Shown: in pieces, positions 34,574 to 53,749 of the stretch
How positions within the stretch are numbered: position 1 is the first letter of the stretch
How the letters are laid out: the number at the start of each line of letters is the position of its first letter
Assembly: GCA_019914995.1 (NCBI GenBank)
Contig: CM034140.1
Location: 5,704,001-5,768,000 of the forward strand
DNA length: 64,000 bases
Direction: 5' to 3'
DNA from: Acanthochlamys bracteata
Lineage: Eukaryota > Streptophyta > Magnoliopsida > Pandanales > Velloziaceae
Program-made: the position numbers and the translations under genes
The notes under the pieces: model-generated
What the model saw: the letters and a program-made list of their open reading frames with translations, nothing else
What the model was told of the DNA's origin: nothing
Database searches by the model: none

Positions 34574-36850
34574 ATGGCGCATGAGTTCATAGCTACTTCT
34601 TCTTCTCTTCAAATACCATGTTTGGGAATGACTTTTGATTGCCTCGAAGCTACAAAATAATTTTACATAAATTATGAAAAAGCATCAGAATTTAGTGCTG
34701 TTATTCGAAGTTCTCATAAAAGAATTTCTAATTCAGTTGAAGTAAATATTTGTGTAATGACTTGTGATCGCTACGGTAATCATAGAGGCCACCGACCACA
34801 AAGGACAGACGAGGCATCCGAAAAAGAAGTAAAAAAGAGGAGAAATACAAGTACAGTAGAATGCGGATGTCCTGGAGCAATAAGATTACAGAAAGAAGGT
34901 ACTAAATTATGGAAAGTGATTGGTTTTAAATGTGATCACGATCACGATCTAATCAGTCCAGCAAAAAAAATGTGTATGCCTGTTTGTAGAAATTTACCTG
35001 TTGCAACTAAGAGTTTGATTAACTCTTTTTCAAGATGAAGGCTTACCCGTAAGCAAAATTTCAGATCTACTTGACAGACCACAAAATGGTTTTGATGAAA
35101 GAGATTGTTGGAATTATTTGTGTCGTTCGAAAGAATACAAGAAACCTATTAGTGGCGATGCTATTGCTGTTTTTGAATTTTCTTTAAGAAAAATAGTATA
35201 AAGACCCGAACTTCTTTCATGCAATACAGATTGACAATAAAGCGAGGGCAACAAATTTTTTTTTGGTAGATGGTCGGTCACGTACTCAATATTAGTATTT
35301 TGGTAATATGATTTTTTTTACACCACCTACCGTAAGAATGTGTATGACATGTCATTTGCTCCATTCACTGGAATCAACCATCACATGGAGTCAATCCAGT
35401 TTGGTTGTGCACTACTTTTGGATGAGACAGAAGAGTTATTTTAGTGAATTTTTGAGACCTGGCTTGCGACTATGGGCGGTCGTTCTCCATCTTCATTTAT
35501 GACAGATCAGGATAAAGCTATGAACGCAGCAGTTGCGAAGGTATTTCGATATACACGACTTAGATTTTATTTGTGGCATATTATGAAAAAGTTCGCCGAA
35601 AAGCTTTCACACATTTATTTTAAGAAATCAAAATTTAAGAAAAATATCAAGTCGTGTATTTGAAAACTTATATTCCTAACACCTTTGGAAAGAGGTGGGA
35701 GGAATTGATGTCGGCATATGAATTACAAGGTGAATGAATGGCTAAAGAAGATATACGAGATTCGAGACAAATGTGCACCAATTTATTATTTAACTACTTT
35801 CTACGCCGGCATGAACACTATTTCGCGAGCCGAAGGTATGAATGCTATCTATAAGGATTTTTTCCAACCAACAACAACTCTTCGAGAATTTGTATTGAAG
35901 AATGATAAGTGTTTGAGTCAACTTGTTGAAAGAGAGAAAAAAAAGACTACACTAGTGAACACTCATGCCGCATTGTCGATAATAGTGCATTTCTTTTGAA
36001 AAGTGCAGCAAAAGTGTATACTAAGAATGTATATGACAAGTTCAAAAAAGAATTTGAGAAAGCTCAAGTTGAGTATGTTTTGCATGATGATGAAAGAAGT
36101 AATGATGGTTCTACAACTTATATTTATAAGTCTCGAATAGAAGGCGATCACCGGAAGTGGAAGGTAAAATTCAATTCAGCAACAAATGAAGGTAATTGTG
36201 AATGCAAACTTTTTGAGTCTTTGGGAATTTCTTGTGAGTACCTTATAAAAGTATTTGAAAGTCGTTATATAGAACTACCAGAACACTTTGTTCTTAAAAG
36301 GTGGATGAAGAGGGCTAACAAGTATAGAGCAATGGTGCACCAGTAAGTGGGCATGAGAAGTCTGATTATTGAGAACTACTCAACTTCAGATGGTTTATAG
36401 TCAATTGGTTTATGAAGCTGTTGAAACTGATGAAGGATATCATTTAATATTACAAGCATCACAAGAACCATCACAGCGGCTCAAGGAACTAAAGAAGACT
36501 GACAATCGGGATAAGATTTCAGTTCAAGATTCAAGTACTATCATTGAGAATTTACTAATCCCCATTGATGCCTCTCAAGTTTTACTTTTAAATCCCAATA
36601 TTTCACAAACAAAAGGAAGAAAAAAAGAAGAAAATGCTTACAAGAGTAGTACAAGAATTAAAATTGGATTGGAAATAGCTACGGCAAGAGCCAAAACAAA
36701 AACTGGAAGAAAATATGCTTACTATAACAAGCATGGTGTTAAGCATGACAAGAGAAATTACTTCGAAAATCCAAATAATAAGAACAAGACAACTAAGTAT
36801 AGTATTTTGTTTAACTTTGATTCCTATATACTAACTTTTGTTAAAAGATA
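34574..36850 (+). pseudogene. FAR1/FHY3-like MULE transposase (broken)
   Basis: The reading starts MAHEFIATSSSL and hits a TAA within 30 codons. It then continues in the same frame with a FAR1-type DNA-binding region: CGCPGAIRLQKEGTKLWKV near 34862-34918 and a DHDHDL motif. A frameshift occurs near 35030. The DDE transposase core follows across several frames, with MTDQDKAMNAAVAKVF and FYLWHIMKK at about 35499-35590. A SWIM zinc finger is clear at about 36200-36270 (CECKLFESLGISCEYLIKVF; its final His appears replaced by Tyr). A degraded Cys-knuckle region ends near 36790. At least two stops and two frameshifts make it non-functional. Layout matches Jittery/FAR1-type Mutator transposases, from which the host factors FAR1 and FHY3 derive. 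Confidence 0.8.
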
Positions 36851-36851
36851 A

Positions 36852-38032
36852 TTATGAAATTGACATTTGTATATACCTTCTTATTTGATAGTTTCCGATA
36901 GAGACGATGCGGACAAAAACACAAGTGAAGATGAAAACAATGCTAATGAAGAGTTAGCTATTAATTTGGAATAGCTATGACATTCATATGTACTATCAAC
37001 TACTTGTATTATTATTTTGGTATTTTTCGAGAAAGTCTTGGGTGTTATATTCAAATTTCTTATATTGTACACATCTCATTTTATGAAGTTTAAAGTGCTT
37101 GCAAGAAATAGTAAAAGAGTATTGAAAAAACAGTGATAAAAATAAAAAAATAGTAAAAAAATTAAATTAAGAAAAACCAGTGAAAAAACTGTAAAATAAG
37201 AAAAAACAGTGACAAAACAGTAAAAAAAAATGAATAAAACAATAAAATAAGAAAAACAGTAAAATATAAAAAACAGTGAAAAATCATTCAGCGTTATGGT
37301 CACATACTGTGTCGGCGTTAGAAATAATCATTACATTCACTTTGTAGTTTACTGCCACATAAATACAAGAACATTACAGAATTCTAACATTCCAACATTA
37401 TAGTCACTTTGAAGTAGGCATTCTAACATCATAGTTCAGCATTCCAGCATCATAGTCCACCATAGCCAGCATTCCGGCATGAAATCCATACTAACACATT
37501 CATACTTGACAAACTCATTCACATCTAACATAATAACTTGACAAAGTCATTCATACTTGACAATGTCATTCCAAGCATCATAGTCATTGACATAATAACT
37601 TTCACATTCTCGAATTTTTTTTTATAACAAAGCAATAAGATTACATCCGATAGTTTTCGCAATACATTTTTGAGCTCACATAGCTCAGTTTTCGTCACAT
37701 ATTATAGAGCAAACTTAGCTCAGTGTTCACAACACATTGTAGAGCAAACATAGCTCAACTTTCATTCACAATATTATAGTAATACATTGTTACATTCACG
37801 AGCTTTCACAACAGAGTGCATCACAGATAGCATTCACCTATAATACTGGAACAAAATTTAGTCGATCACCAAGTGCGATCACCTACATTAGAGTGCATCG
37901 CCTATAGCATTCACAGATAGCTTCGCAATCATCTACTGCACCAACAAAATTCAGTCGATCACACCTATAGGAGCTCCAGTTGATCACCTATTGTTCAACT
38001 CTCTAGACTACAGAGAAAGAATTTTAATTTTA
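36852..38032. other. Mutator-like element interior, right of the transposase
   Basis: Non-coding. Positions about 37110-37280 are low-complexity, with repeated ACAGTGAAAAA / ACAGTAAAA units. Positions about 37330-37960 repeat words such as CATTCACA, ACTTGACAAAGTCATTC and CATAGCTCA. These may be subterminal binding repeats, but that is a guess. Confidence 0.5.
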
Positions 38033-38858
38033 CATACCTGCACAGCGAGCATCATCTCCAGCTTCCAAGAACAAGCTCAAAAAAAAAAAAAAAAAAAAAA
38101 AAAACAACTGTTAAAAATTTTAAAACTATTAGAACGTTAAAAATGACAATACTGCAACAAAAACCTGTCGAAAACTATTCATGCAATTCGATTTTTACGG
38201 TACGGCTATATCGCTTTTGGCGGCGACAAACGACGGCCCGAAAAACATTGCGAATCAAGAAATTGAACGCGTTAGAAGTCATACAATAATGAGGTGAGTA
38301 GAAATTGACGTTTTGTTAGTCCTAATTTCGGTCGTCGGCCGGCGTTCGAAAGCTCCGTCGACGACGAATGAATTAGAACTAACGGCGGTCAATGCAAACA
38401 TTGAAGGATCTAGACAACATATAAGAAGGAGGAGAAGTAAAATTAAGGGTATGCCTATCCTAATTTCGATCGTCGGTCGGCGATCCAACGCGCCGGCCAA
38501 GCAAACGAAATCATGAATCAAAGCGGATGTTGTGAAATTTTTCTAGAGATTGAAAGAAGGAGAAGGATGATGAAGAAACGAACCTACCCATGGGGAAGAA
38601 ATCAGCGCGGCTGAGAAAAATCCGCGCGAGGGAGCAGTGAGCGAACGCAGCGAAGATGAGAGAAAGAAAATGAAGAAGAGAATGGAGAAGGAGATGACGC
38701 GTGAGAAGAGAAAAAGGAAGGTGAAATGACAACACTACCCTCCCGTAAAAAGAAACCGGTACGCGTATCAGCGCTCGCGCGTGGATCAAGATCTAACGGT
38801 CCACACGCTGGTGTGCGTCTGGGGTGCATGGGGAGGGGGTGTGCGCGCATCCCGTCCC
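38033..38858. repeat. Right terminal inverted repeat of the Mutator-like element
   Basis: Inverted copy of 33113-33916. It contains a run of about 26 A at 38079-38104 where the left copy has about 9 T, a length change in a homopolymer. Confidence 0.85.
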
Positions 38859-38867
38859 TTTTGTAAT

Positions 38868-38925
38868 TTATTTTGTATTGTAAGTGAGTTTAAAAAAATG
38901 AGTTTAAAGAGGCATGTAAACAAGC
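38868..38925. mobile_element. Right end of the MITE split by the Mutator-like element
   Basis: Runs from the target duplication to GGCATGTAAACAAGCCC. Its complement (GGGCTTGTTTACATGCC) pairs with the start of the left half at 32936. Confidence 0.55.
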
Positions 38926-39215
38926 CCTAAGTGATACACAATCCGGCTTGTATCTTAACCGCCGGAATCTAGCAAAAAGATGGGCCCCACATCTGAGTGT
39001 CTCCTGTGAGAGTGTGCTCAGATAGTTTAAATTGTGGGAACGAATTAAAAAGTTAAGCGTCCTAATTGCTGATGTCGATGCTATTTGTCATTGCATTCAA
39101 AAGGAAAACATACAAAGCTCAATCCACGTTCATAAGTCGGCATCAAGTAGAAACTGAGTTGCATGCACATTGAACTATTTTAGCTTATCTAAATTAGATT
39201 AGAATTATTTTACTT

Positions 39216-39475
39216 AGGGTGTATTTCAAATGCCTGTAACTAAATTTTATAAAAATAAAAAGTAAAAAGTAGAATTTTTTAAAAAATAAAATGAAAGTGG
39301 AGTTCAGTATTTGTGTTTCAATAGTTTTTTAAAAGTGTGCAAATAATAAAGTTGGAACTGAAATTCGCTATGAAAATAGAGTTCTAAGTTTTTTATGTAA
39401 TTGAAACATACGAACTGTTCGGAACTTAAAATTTAGTAGAGAAAAGTAAAATTACGAGCGTTTGAAACACGCCTT
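39216..39475. mobile_element. Second-family MITE (GTGTATTTCAAAT type)
   Basis: Begins AGGGTGTATTTCAAATGCC and ends GCGTTTGAAACACGCCTT, an imperfect terminal inverted repeat. The inside is AT-rich with GAGTTC/GAACTT words. A related copy lies at 58081-58354. It differs from the GTTTGGGAGTG family. Confidence 0.65.
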
Positions 39476-40837
39476 TAATGGTGTGATGTTATGCATTCCG
39501 ATGAGCATTCTAGCTAAGTTCCATTGTGTTGGCGGTAGTTCAAATAAATAAATAAATCATAGATATACAGAAGCAGTTTGAACCTGCATGGAATGCAAAG
39601 AATTATCTTAAGATCATTGAATTATAGCTAACTTTTTTCGAAATTTCTAAAATTTGGACATACACTAACTTTGAATCAATTTTGAGTTAGGCTTATCAAA
39701 CTGTGTCAAGTTTGAGACTTACCTGGATTTGGTTTAGTTTCATATCTATCTATCATGGTTCGGGATTGGGTCGTGAAGGTTTAATAGTTTCTATAAACAT
39801 TATATGAATTAGCACAAATACAAAATTTATGAACTTTAGCAACTCAATCCATAATTTGACTTAAAAATTCAATGCTTTTAGTTTATATCTTTACAAAGGT
39901 TCTGTCTTTCGTAAATTTGGTAGAATTTGATAGTTGGTTTTAGTTTTTTTAATTAATTGATTAGTTAAGTACTTCATTTAAAAATAATATAGTTAATTAT
40001 CTAATTAGTTAATTGCTAGTCTATATCAAATTATTTAGTTCATGTTGGTGTGTTTGGACTAGTATGCTTATTATCAAATAAAATGGACAAGAGTTGGATA
40101 AATATTAATAACAAATTGTTCAAAAGGTAATACAAATAAAATCTTTTTTATGCAATTTGCTACTGATAATTTAAATATATACTCATGGAGGCTCCACGCT
40201 AGGTGGTGAGAGAGGTTAGAGCCACCTTGCAGGAACTTCACTAACTCAGAGACACTCCCCAAGGACAAGTTTTTATATTAAATTTTCTGGTTGCTGTATC
40301 CGTTGATTAGTGATGTTTCTAATTAAGAGTCTTCATTTAAAATTTTTTGAAAAACAATAAAAAAGAGAAACCAAAGTAATCTTAGTACTTTAATTGAGTG
40401 GCTTAACTCATGTTAATTTGATTTTCTGTTCATGCTACTCAATCCTAGTTCAATTGTTCCTGTTGCTTGATGGTGAATGAAACCTGCCATCCTTGCTTTG
40501 TCGTTGAGCTTGGGACACGAGTAGGAAGTTTACATGCATAAAGCATTCCACGTCAATTAAGTTATTATTTGGCTAAGATTTTCAAACTCCGTTTAACTTT
40601 TTTTTAATTTTATTTTTTTAATACTTTTTGTATAAGTTTTTTAAAAATTTTAAAAAATAAAACAATTCTATATGAAGACATTAATATTACTTTGTTTAGA
40701 TAAAAAATCTCTTTTTTAAAACACTCTAAATATTAGTAGAACATCATTGTCTCAACAATCAACCAATTATTTAAACAAGCAATGTTGAGAACCATATTGG
40801 AAAGCCATGTAAGTGAAGGTCCTTTGGCATCGCTTAT

Positions 40838-41050
40838 CTCAAAATTAATTTTTCAATTTTTAATTTTATATTTTTAATATATTTTTTATAGAAATTAAAA
40901 AATTTTATTTAAATTTAAAAAATATAAACAAATTATGTATAGTAAAACTTTTTATTACATATTTTTATTTTTTTAGATAAAAAATAAAATTTATTTTTCA
41001 AAAAAATAAAAATACTTTTTATTTTAAAAGCACTATCCAACGTCCCTCAA
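40838..41050. mobile_element. AT-rich MITE copy
   Basis: From about TCGCTTATCTCAAAATT to AAAAGCACTATCCAACGTCCC, with the family's inner phrases in the usual order. Confidence 0.5.
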
Positions 41051-41465
41051 ATCTTATTGCACCTAGCACCATAGCGGCAAAATAATGAGTTGTGAGAATA
41101 GTATGCCTATATATGAGTTTAGGAGATGCACCACAAAAAATAAATAATAAATAAATAAAGAAAAAACCTTCATACTTCCCACTAGCACCTTGTCAAGCTT
41201 TCATGAGCTTATGGGAAAGCCACAATTACAAGCCAAAGAACCGTAGAAGGCTCATTCAGATGTAAGGAGAGAGGAACGAAGTATTACATAGCACCGTGAG
41301 CCAATATAGGCTTCCCGTATACACTTCACATATACAACGGATAGCTGAAGTTCCGACCTCAGTGTCAAAATATACTGAAAGCTTGAAAGAATGATAATTA
41401 GTTGCAGGAGTGATCAATGAATCGCGACTGAGTCAAGCTGTATAATACAAACTGCTACGACTATC

Positions 41466-48848
<7,383 letters not shown>

Positions 48849-49507
48849 CTTCAAATTCCTTAGATTCTCTCTCGCTAGATCCCAATCACTCCGTTCTTAG
48901 TCCAATTCTAATTTTCTGGAAATAATTTTTGGTTCTTTCTCTTTTCTGGCTCGTTAGCTTGCTGTCTGGTTCGAATTGAGAGCGAGAGCGAGGGAGAAAA
49001 GATACTTTTTAAAATAAACGGTTAAAGGGTAGACTGGGAAAACTAACGCAGAAGATGAGAAGATTACGGTCTCCGGCGGCGATTCTAATTAGTTTGACTT
49101 AAGCCGGACCGTTGGATTTCATGAACAACGGTCAAGATAGATGAGGGTGACAGGCACAGACGCGGTATGAAGTTTCTGAGCCTTGTGGGAATCTTGCAGG
49201 ACAATTTCGCCGTTCTAGTTATCTGGTTAGTTTTACTGACCACGTGAAGGGGGTCAATATCGATTTAGTTGAAACAAAGGGGTCTATTTGCAAAATGCAA
49301 GTGTTGACTTAGATGCAAAGTCTTTTATTAATATTTTCTTTTAAATTATAAAGAGCTCTTTTTTAATATATTTTTGGTGATACTTTTTGAAGGGCCCTTT
49401 ATCCTATCATAGGCCTATATTTTTATCTTAATTTGCCCAATATTTAGTCACCTAGCTAAGTTAGCTTTTTACCCTAAATAAGTTATCAAAAATAGTTAAA
49501 AAAATTT
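48849..49507. other. GFAT leader and upstream flank
   Basis: Read on the minus strand, the 150 bases before the ATG are rich in GA/CT with repeated CTCTCGCT, typical of plant 5' leaders. Beyond about 49050 the flank is ordinary AT-rich DNA. No further feature is supported. Confidence 0.5.
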
Positions 49508-49768
49508 ATATTGAGACCGTTTGGAAAACACTTTCTCAAAAACAATTTTTTAATTTGTCATTTAACATTTTTCAATATATTTTTTACAAGCTTTTAGAAA
49601 ATTTATTTAAAATTTTAAAAATATAAAAAATTTTACATAATAAAATATTTTTAATTATTATTATTATTATTATTATTTATGTCAATATAGTAAAACTCTT
49701 ATCGAAATAGAATAAAAATATTTTCTATTTTAAAAAAATTTATTTTATAAGTTCTTTCAAATGGCCCC
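49508..49768. mobile_element. AT-rich MITE copy
   Basis: From about GACCGTTTGGAAAACACTT to AAGTTCTTTCAAATGGCCC, with the full inner order of the family and an ATT/TTA microsatellite near 49656-49678. It abuts the truncated LTR of copy C at 49773. Confidence 0.65.
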
Positions 49769-52250
49769 ATAGTCTTGAGAAAAGAAGAGAAGTGAGAAGC
49801 ACATTCGAAGAGAGCTTAAAAAGAGGTCTTTATTAAACTCAAGATTGTTTGCTTGATGGTAATGAGGGCATTGCACTTTTATTTATACATAATTCATCTC
49901 CTCAATGGACGGTAGAGTTTATTTTGATCGAACTGTAGAGATTACTTTGATGGGACTGAGATTACTAGATTTAAATGGTGGGAACATTTGAGCTAGAAAG
50001 TTCTTACATAATTCCCATACAAAAATCTTCACCTCCCAAATATTCTAACTATCTAAAGTATTCTTTATTATTCTAGATTTATACCAAATATTCTAAATAT
50101 TTAAAATATTCTACTATATTCTACACATACCTTATATGTAAGATATTTTATCTGCGTAAAGTATCTTTTACCAAGGTAATAAGGATGGAGAGAAAAGCTA
50201 AAATAGCCATACCATAATATTCTACCTCATCTATTTCGCGATGCTTTCATCGCGGTTGTGTGGAACTGTAGCGAAATTTTTGGATCTTTCGATGGAATAG
50301 GGTCTTCATGTTTCCAACTTACCTCGTTGTCTAGCCAATCCTTCTATTTGACTAAATATTCTAAATAATATATACGACTACCACGCATTGGGATGAATTA
50401 ATGTCCTGTTCGGGTGTCAGGATGAGAGATGTAGAAGCTCTTAAGGACGACGATGTAACTTGGATCCTCTCTTGGTTCTATGGGGTGATTTGGTTCTTTT
50501 GAAGTGGTCTGAATTATTAGTTGTGCCTCATTCTTCTCTATTGAGGATTGTAAAGGCAAAATAGTCTTGATTTGAAATTTTGCTTCTCGCGACAAAGATA
50601 CTATCCCAAGTATTTTTCTCATACAAGATCCACATAGAGTTGACAAAAGGGATAGGTACAACTTTTACGCGATCCATAAATTCTATTCCAAAAACTATAG
50701 GATAATCATCCATATGCACAATATAAAAATCCACAAGATCGGACCACTCACATATTCAAGTTTTAATCCCGCGAGCAACACAAAAAACAGATTTAGGTTC
50801 GGAACTAACTACATTAATCCATCCATGTCTTTTTGTGAATTTGATGCCGAGCTTTGTTGCTTTCTTCTCCTCAAGGAAGTTATGAGTCACCCTTATGTCT
50901 ACCAAAGCTCGTACCTTTTATCCTTCAACTTTGGTCACCATGTACATTCGGCTCTTTACTTCTCGTTTCGGCAATTCAACTTTAGCTTGAACGATATTAA
51001 ATAGTTGTAACAAATCCATCTTTACTTTTTCATATTGCCATTGTGGTTCGTCCATTATCTCGATTAGTGCTAAGAGTTTGTTCTATGATGAGCATTCCCT
51101 GGCTATATGAGCTTCATCGCAAACGAAGCATTTTAATGCCCGCTTATCATTTTCTTGAGTATTACTTTCTTGGTTTTCGTGAGAGCCTCCTTTGGTCTTT
51201 GGAGGGGTCAAATATTGCCTTTTTGACTTGGATGGTTATCTCCACCACTATTATTTTTAAAGTCCTCTTAAGGCTTATGCTTTTCAAATCATTAAAACTA
51301 TATAATGGACTCAGCGATGGCAATAACAGAGTTGAGATCATGAGATCATCTACGCTTGATTTCCAACATTATTTATGTTTGTAATCCGTTAATGAAAGTA
51401 AAAAGAGCTTCCTCTTTTGGAAATTAGGAACCTCCAAGATCAAATCTGAAAACTCCTTTATATAGTTCTTTATACTGCCTCGACGTGTTAAGCGCCGAAG
51501 TTTCGCCCTTGCATCGTCCTCGGCATTCACCGGATAGAATTACCGTTTGAGTTTCCTTTTGAACTCTTTCTAGATTGCAACGGTATATGTATCTCTCTCG
51601 ATCTCGGCATATCTTCTCCTACACTGTAATATCATCAAGGTAAAAAGTGGCATGGTTGATCTTACCTGCATCCTCCGTGATGCCGATACTCCTAAAGAGT
51701 CGCTCCAAACACCATATGAAGTTGTCAATCTCCTGCGCGTTCCACACCCCCTTATATGATTTGAGTTTTGGAACATCCACCTTTGAAGGAATTGAAATTG
51801 AGGGTACGATGAGAAACTCTCTCTTATGTAGTAGTCATCTTGTAAAGTGCCCAGTCTTCTAGGACATCTATCAATTCGCTGGCCAATCTTACAACCTCTT
51901 TTCTAAGGGTCACAACTTTTCTCCTAAGAGCATTCATATAACCAAAGAGAGTGTCTTTAAGCGTCTTACCTTGGCGAGAGCATGATTCGGCCACCACGTT
52001 CAAGCCACATTGCATCTCCCCACGAAGCTATTCTTGTCCCTTCTCTATTCTTTAACCTAACTCCTCAAACTGGTCCACCCTATTGGCTATAGCAAGCTCA
52101 ATCCTAGCAAGTCTTGCGTTCACGTTCGTCATTATATTCCTAAACTTCTCTTTGTGTTGGCGAATACTCTCAAAGCTTTTTTTCTTCACTCTTCTTTTCC
52201 TCGTGGATGCTAACATTGCTTCCGCTTGCCATTTTCGTTTGGTAGAACTT

Positions 52251-52264
52251 TGGCTCTGATACCA
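52251..52264 (-). promoter_or_regulatory. Primer-binding site of copy C
   Basis: TGGTATCAGAGCCA on the minus strand, complementary to the 3' end of plant initiator Met-tRNA, two bases inside the LTR. Confidence 0.85.
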
Positions 52265-52266
52265 TT

Positions 52267-52802
52267 TATCACGGACCTAAAATTTTATTTTAACTCGTGC
52301 GGCACTTAGTCACCCCTTTTGTAGCTAAGTCAATCTTTTCTTCAAATGAGCTATCAAAGATAGCTAAGGAAGCTTGTATAGTTTTGAGGAAAGAAGGAAA
52401 GTAAAAAGCACACTCAGAGAGTTTGGAAAGAACTCGTTACTACTCAAGATTGCTATAAGGCATTTTGCTTGATGGTTCCAAATGAGAGCCTTGTCCTCCT
52501 ATTTATACTCCCACTCCACCTGCTTAATGGATGGTGAAGATTACTTTGATTGAACAGTGAAAAATATTTGAGTTAGAAAGTTCTTAAATAATATCACATA
52601 CAAAAATCTCTACCTCTCAAAATATTCCAACTATTTAGAATATTCTGTGTTACTCTAAATTTATGCCTAATTATTTTAAGTGTCTAGAATATTTTACCAT
52701 ACTATAGACCTACTTTATATCTAAGGTATTTTACCTAGGTAAAAATTATTTTACAAAAATAATGACGATAGAAAGAAAAGCCAAAATAGGTATACCGTGA
52801 CA
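52267..52802 (-). repeat. 5' LTR of copy C
   Basis: Has clean inverted ends TGTCACGG and CCGTGATA and matches the LTRs of copies A and B. It is 536 bp, like copy B's 5' LTR. Confidence 0.8.
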
Positions 52803-53389
52803 ATCTTTATAAATTTTTCTATATCACTTAGTAGTAAGCAGTTATCAACGTGTATTGTGGTCTTATTTGGGATAACTTCAAAAATAAAATTCTTTAGAAA
52901 AAAAAAATTTCTAAAATTTTTTATATATAATTATTAAACTTAATCAATAATGTTAAATTTTTTATTAAAAGGTTTTAGATACTTTACATAATCTTTTTAG
53001 ATTTAGAAGCTAAAAAGTTGGATTAAAATGGAATGGTGAACAGTCTCTGTACAATCTACGAGAAATTATGGTGATTATTTATACTGCTTTCAACTTTGAG
53101 TGTATATATAAATTTTAAATAAGTAATTTTTTTAAACTATTTATTTGAACTCAAAATATCTAAAACTTATGCGTACTTGACTCAATCATTCGTCAAAAAT
53201 ATCACTGGAAATTTTTATATTTTTTCTATTATGAAGTTTCTAAAATTTCTCAACTTCAGATGAAGTCAATAAATAGTTTCTCAACTTCATAACAACCGCT
53301 CTATTAAATAGTCTCATTCTTCTCATTTGTTGTTCTTGGTATTACCGAGGGTCACGCTTGCTCATAGAAGTTGAACTACCCCTGACCGT
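52803..53389. other. AT-rich intergenic DNA
   Basis: Lies between two LTR elements. A segment near 52855-53000 loosely resembles the AT-rich MITE family. No coding or RNA feature was recognised. Confidence 0.4.
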
Positions 53390-53394
53390 GTAAG

Positions 53395-53595
53395 TGATAA
53401 GGATATTTGATTCCTTTCTATATTTGAAGTGCTTAATTTAGAAAGATTAGATTTTATTTTATTCTTGAAAGAGTTGATTTGAATTGATTTTAAAAAGATT
53501 TGATTTTAGAAATATTTAACTTTTGGAAACTTTGAGTGTATATATATATGCTCACAACATTAAAGAAAATAAGTCATTGAGTACAATTTTCTACA
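53395..53595 (+). repeat. 5' LTR of the Copia element
   Basis: About 201 bp, TG...CA. It contains repeated GAAAGATTTGATTTTA-like units and a TATATATATA stretch near 53542. It matches 57860-58075 with small indels. Confidence 0.85.
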
Positions 53596-53749
53596 TCGTA
53601 CCAGAGCCACCATTGCTATAACGAGCTCTATATCATCTTATATTTTTTGTTTCTTTCTCCCTAGCTCAGGAGTTTCAAATACTCTCAATAATCAATATCT
53701 CTACATCATCTAGTATTTCTTCTATCATCACTCAAAACTCCAATCAACA

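Larger units (their letters stand above)
33113..38858 (+). mobile_element. Mutator-like element with long terminal inverted repeats
   Basis: This 5746 bp element is flanked by a perfect 9 bp target duplication, ttttgtaat (33104-33112 and 38859-38867), the hallmark of Mutator transposition. The ends read GGGAGGGGATGCGCGCAC on the left and the complement of GGGACGGGATGCGCGCAC on the right. Inverted similarity runs to about 33916 and 38033, so the terminal repeats are about 804 and 826 bp. A FAR1/FHY3-like transposase gene fills the middle and is broken. The two interior flanks are rich in TGTGAAT/ATTCACA words. The repeats are GC-rich against AT-rich surroundings. Confidence 0.9.
38926..41465. 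other. Intergenic DNA between the Mutator-like element and the GFAT gene
   Basis: Contains a MITE at 39216-39475 and AT-rich MITE-like segments near 40575-40740 and 40838-41050. About 41150-41465 is the probable 3' UTR and flank of the GFAT gene. No coding exon was recognised. Confidence 0.5.
49773..52802 (-). mobile_element. Gag-only LTR element, copy C
   Basis: On the minus strand the 5' LTR is 52267-52802 (TGTCACGG...CCGTGATA). A perfect Met-tRNA primer site, TGGTATCAGAGCCA, follows at 52264-52251. The internal part (50220-52266) encodes a gag N-terminus with a likely coiled coil (51824-52015, LRKEVVRLASELIDVLEDW) and a gag core near 51400-51700. A zinc-knuckle-like CFVCDEAHIARECSS lies near 51100, followed by an aspartic-protease domain at 50528-50734 (MDDYPIVFGIEFMDRVKVV). 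Only about 300 bases separate the protease from the 3' LTR, so RT and integrase are absent. The 3' LTR (49773 to about 50219) has lost its terminal part next to a MITE. Stops are present, but this copy is the best preserved of the three. Confidence 0.8.

Noticed and set aside
36369-36851. 160-codon open frame as an independent gene
   Set aside because: It continues the MULE transposase C-terminal region after the SWIM motif and lies inside the transposon.
51043-51384. Plus-strand open frame of 113 codons
   Set aside because: It is antisense to the gag region of copy C, which reads as zinc-knuckle gag on the minus strand. The plus reading resembles no protein family.
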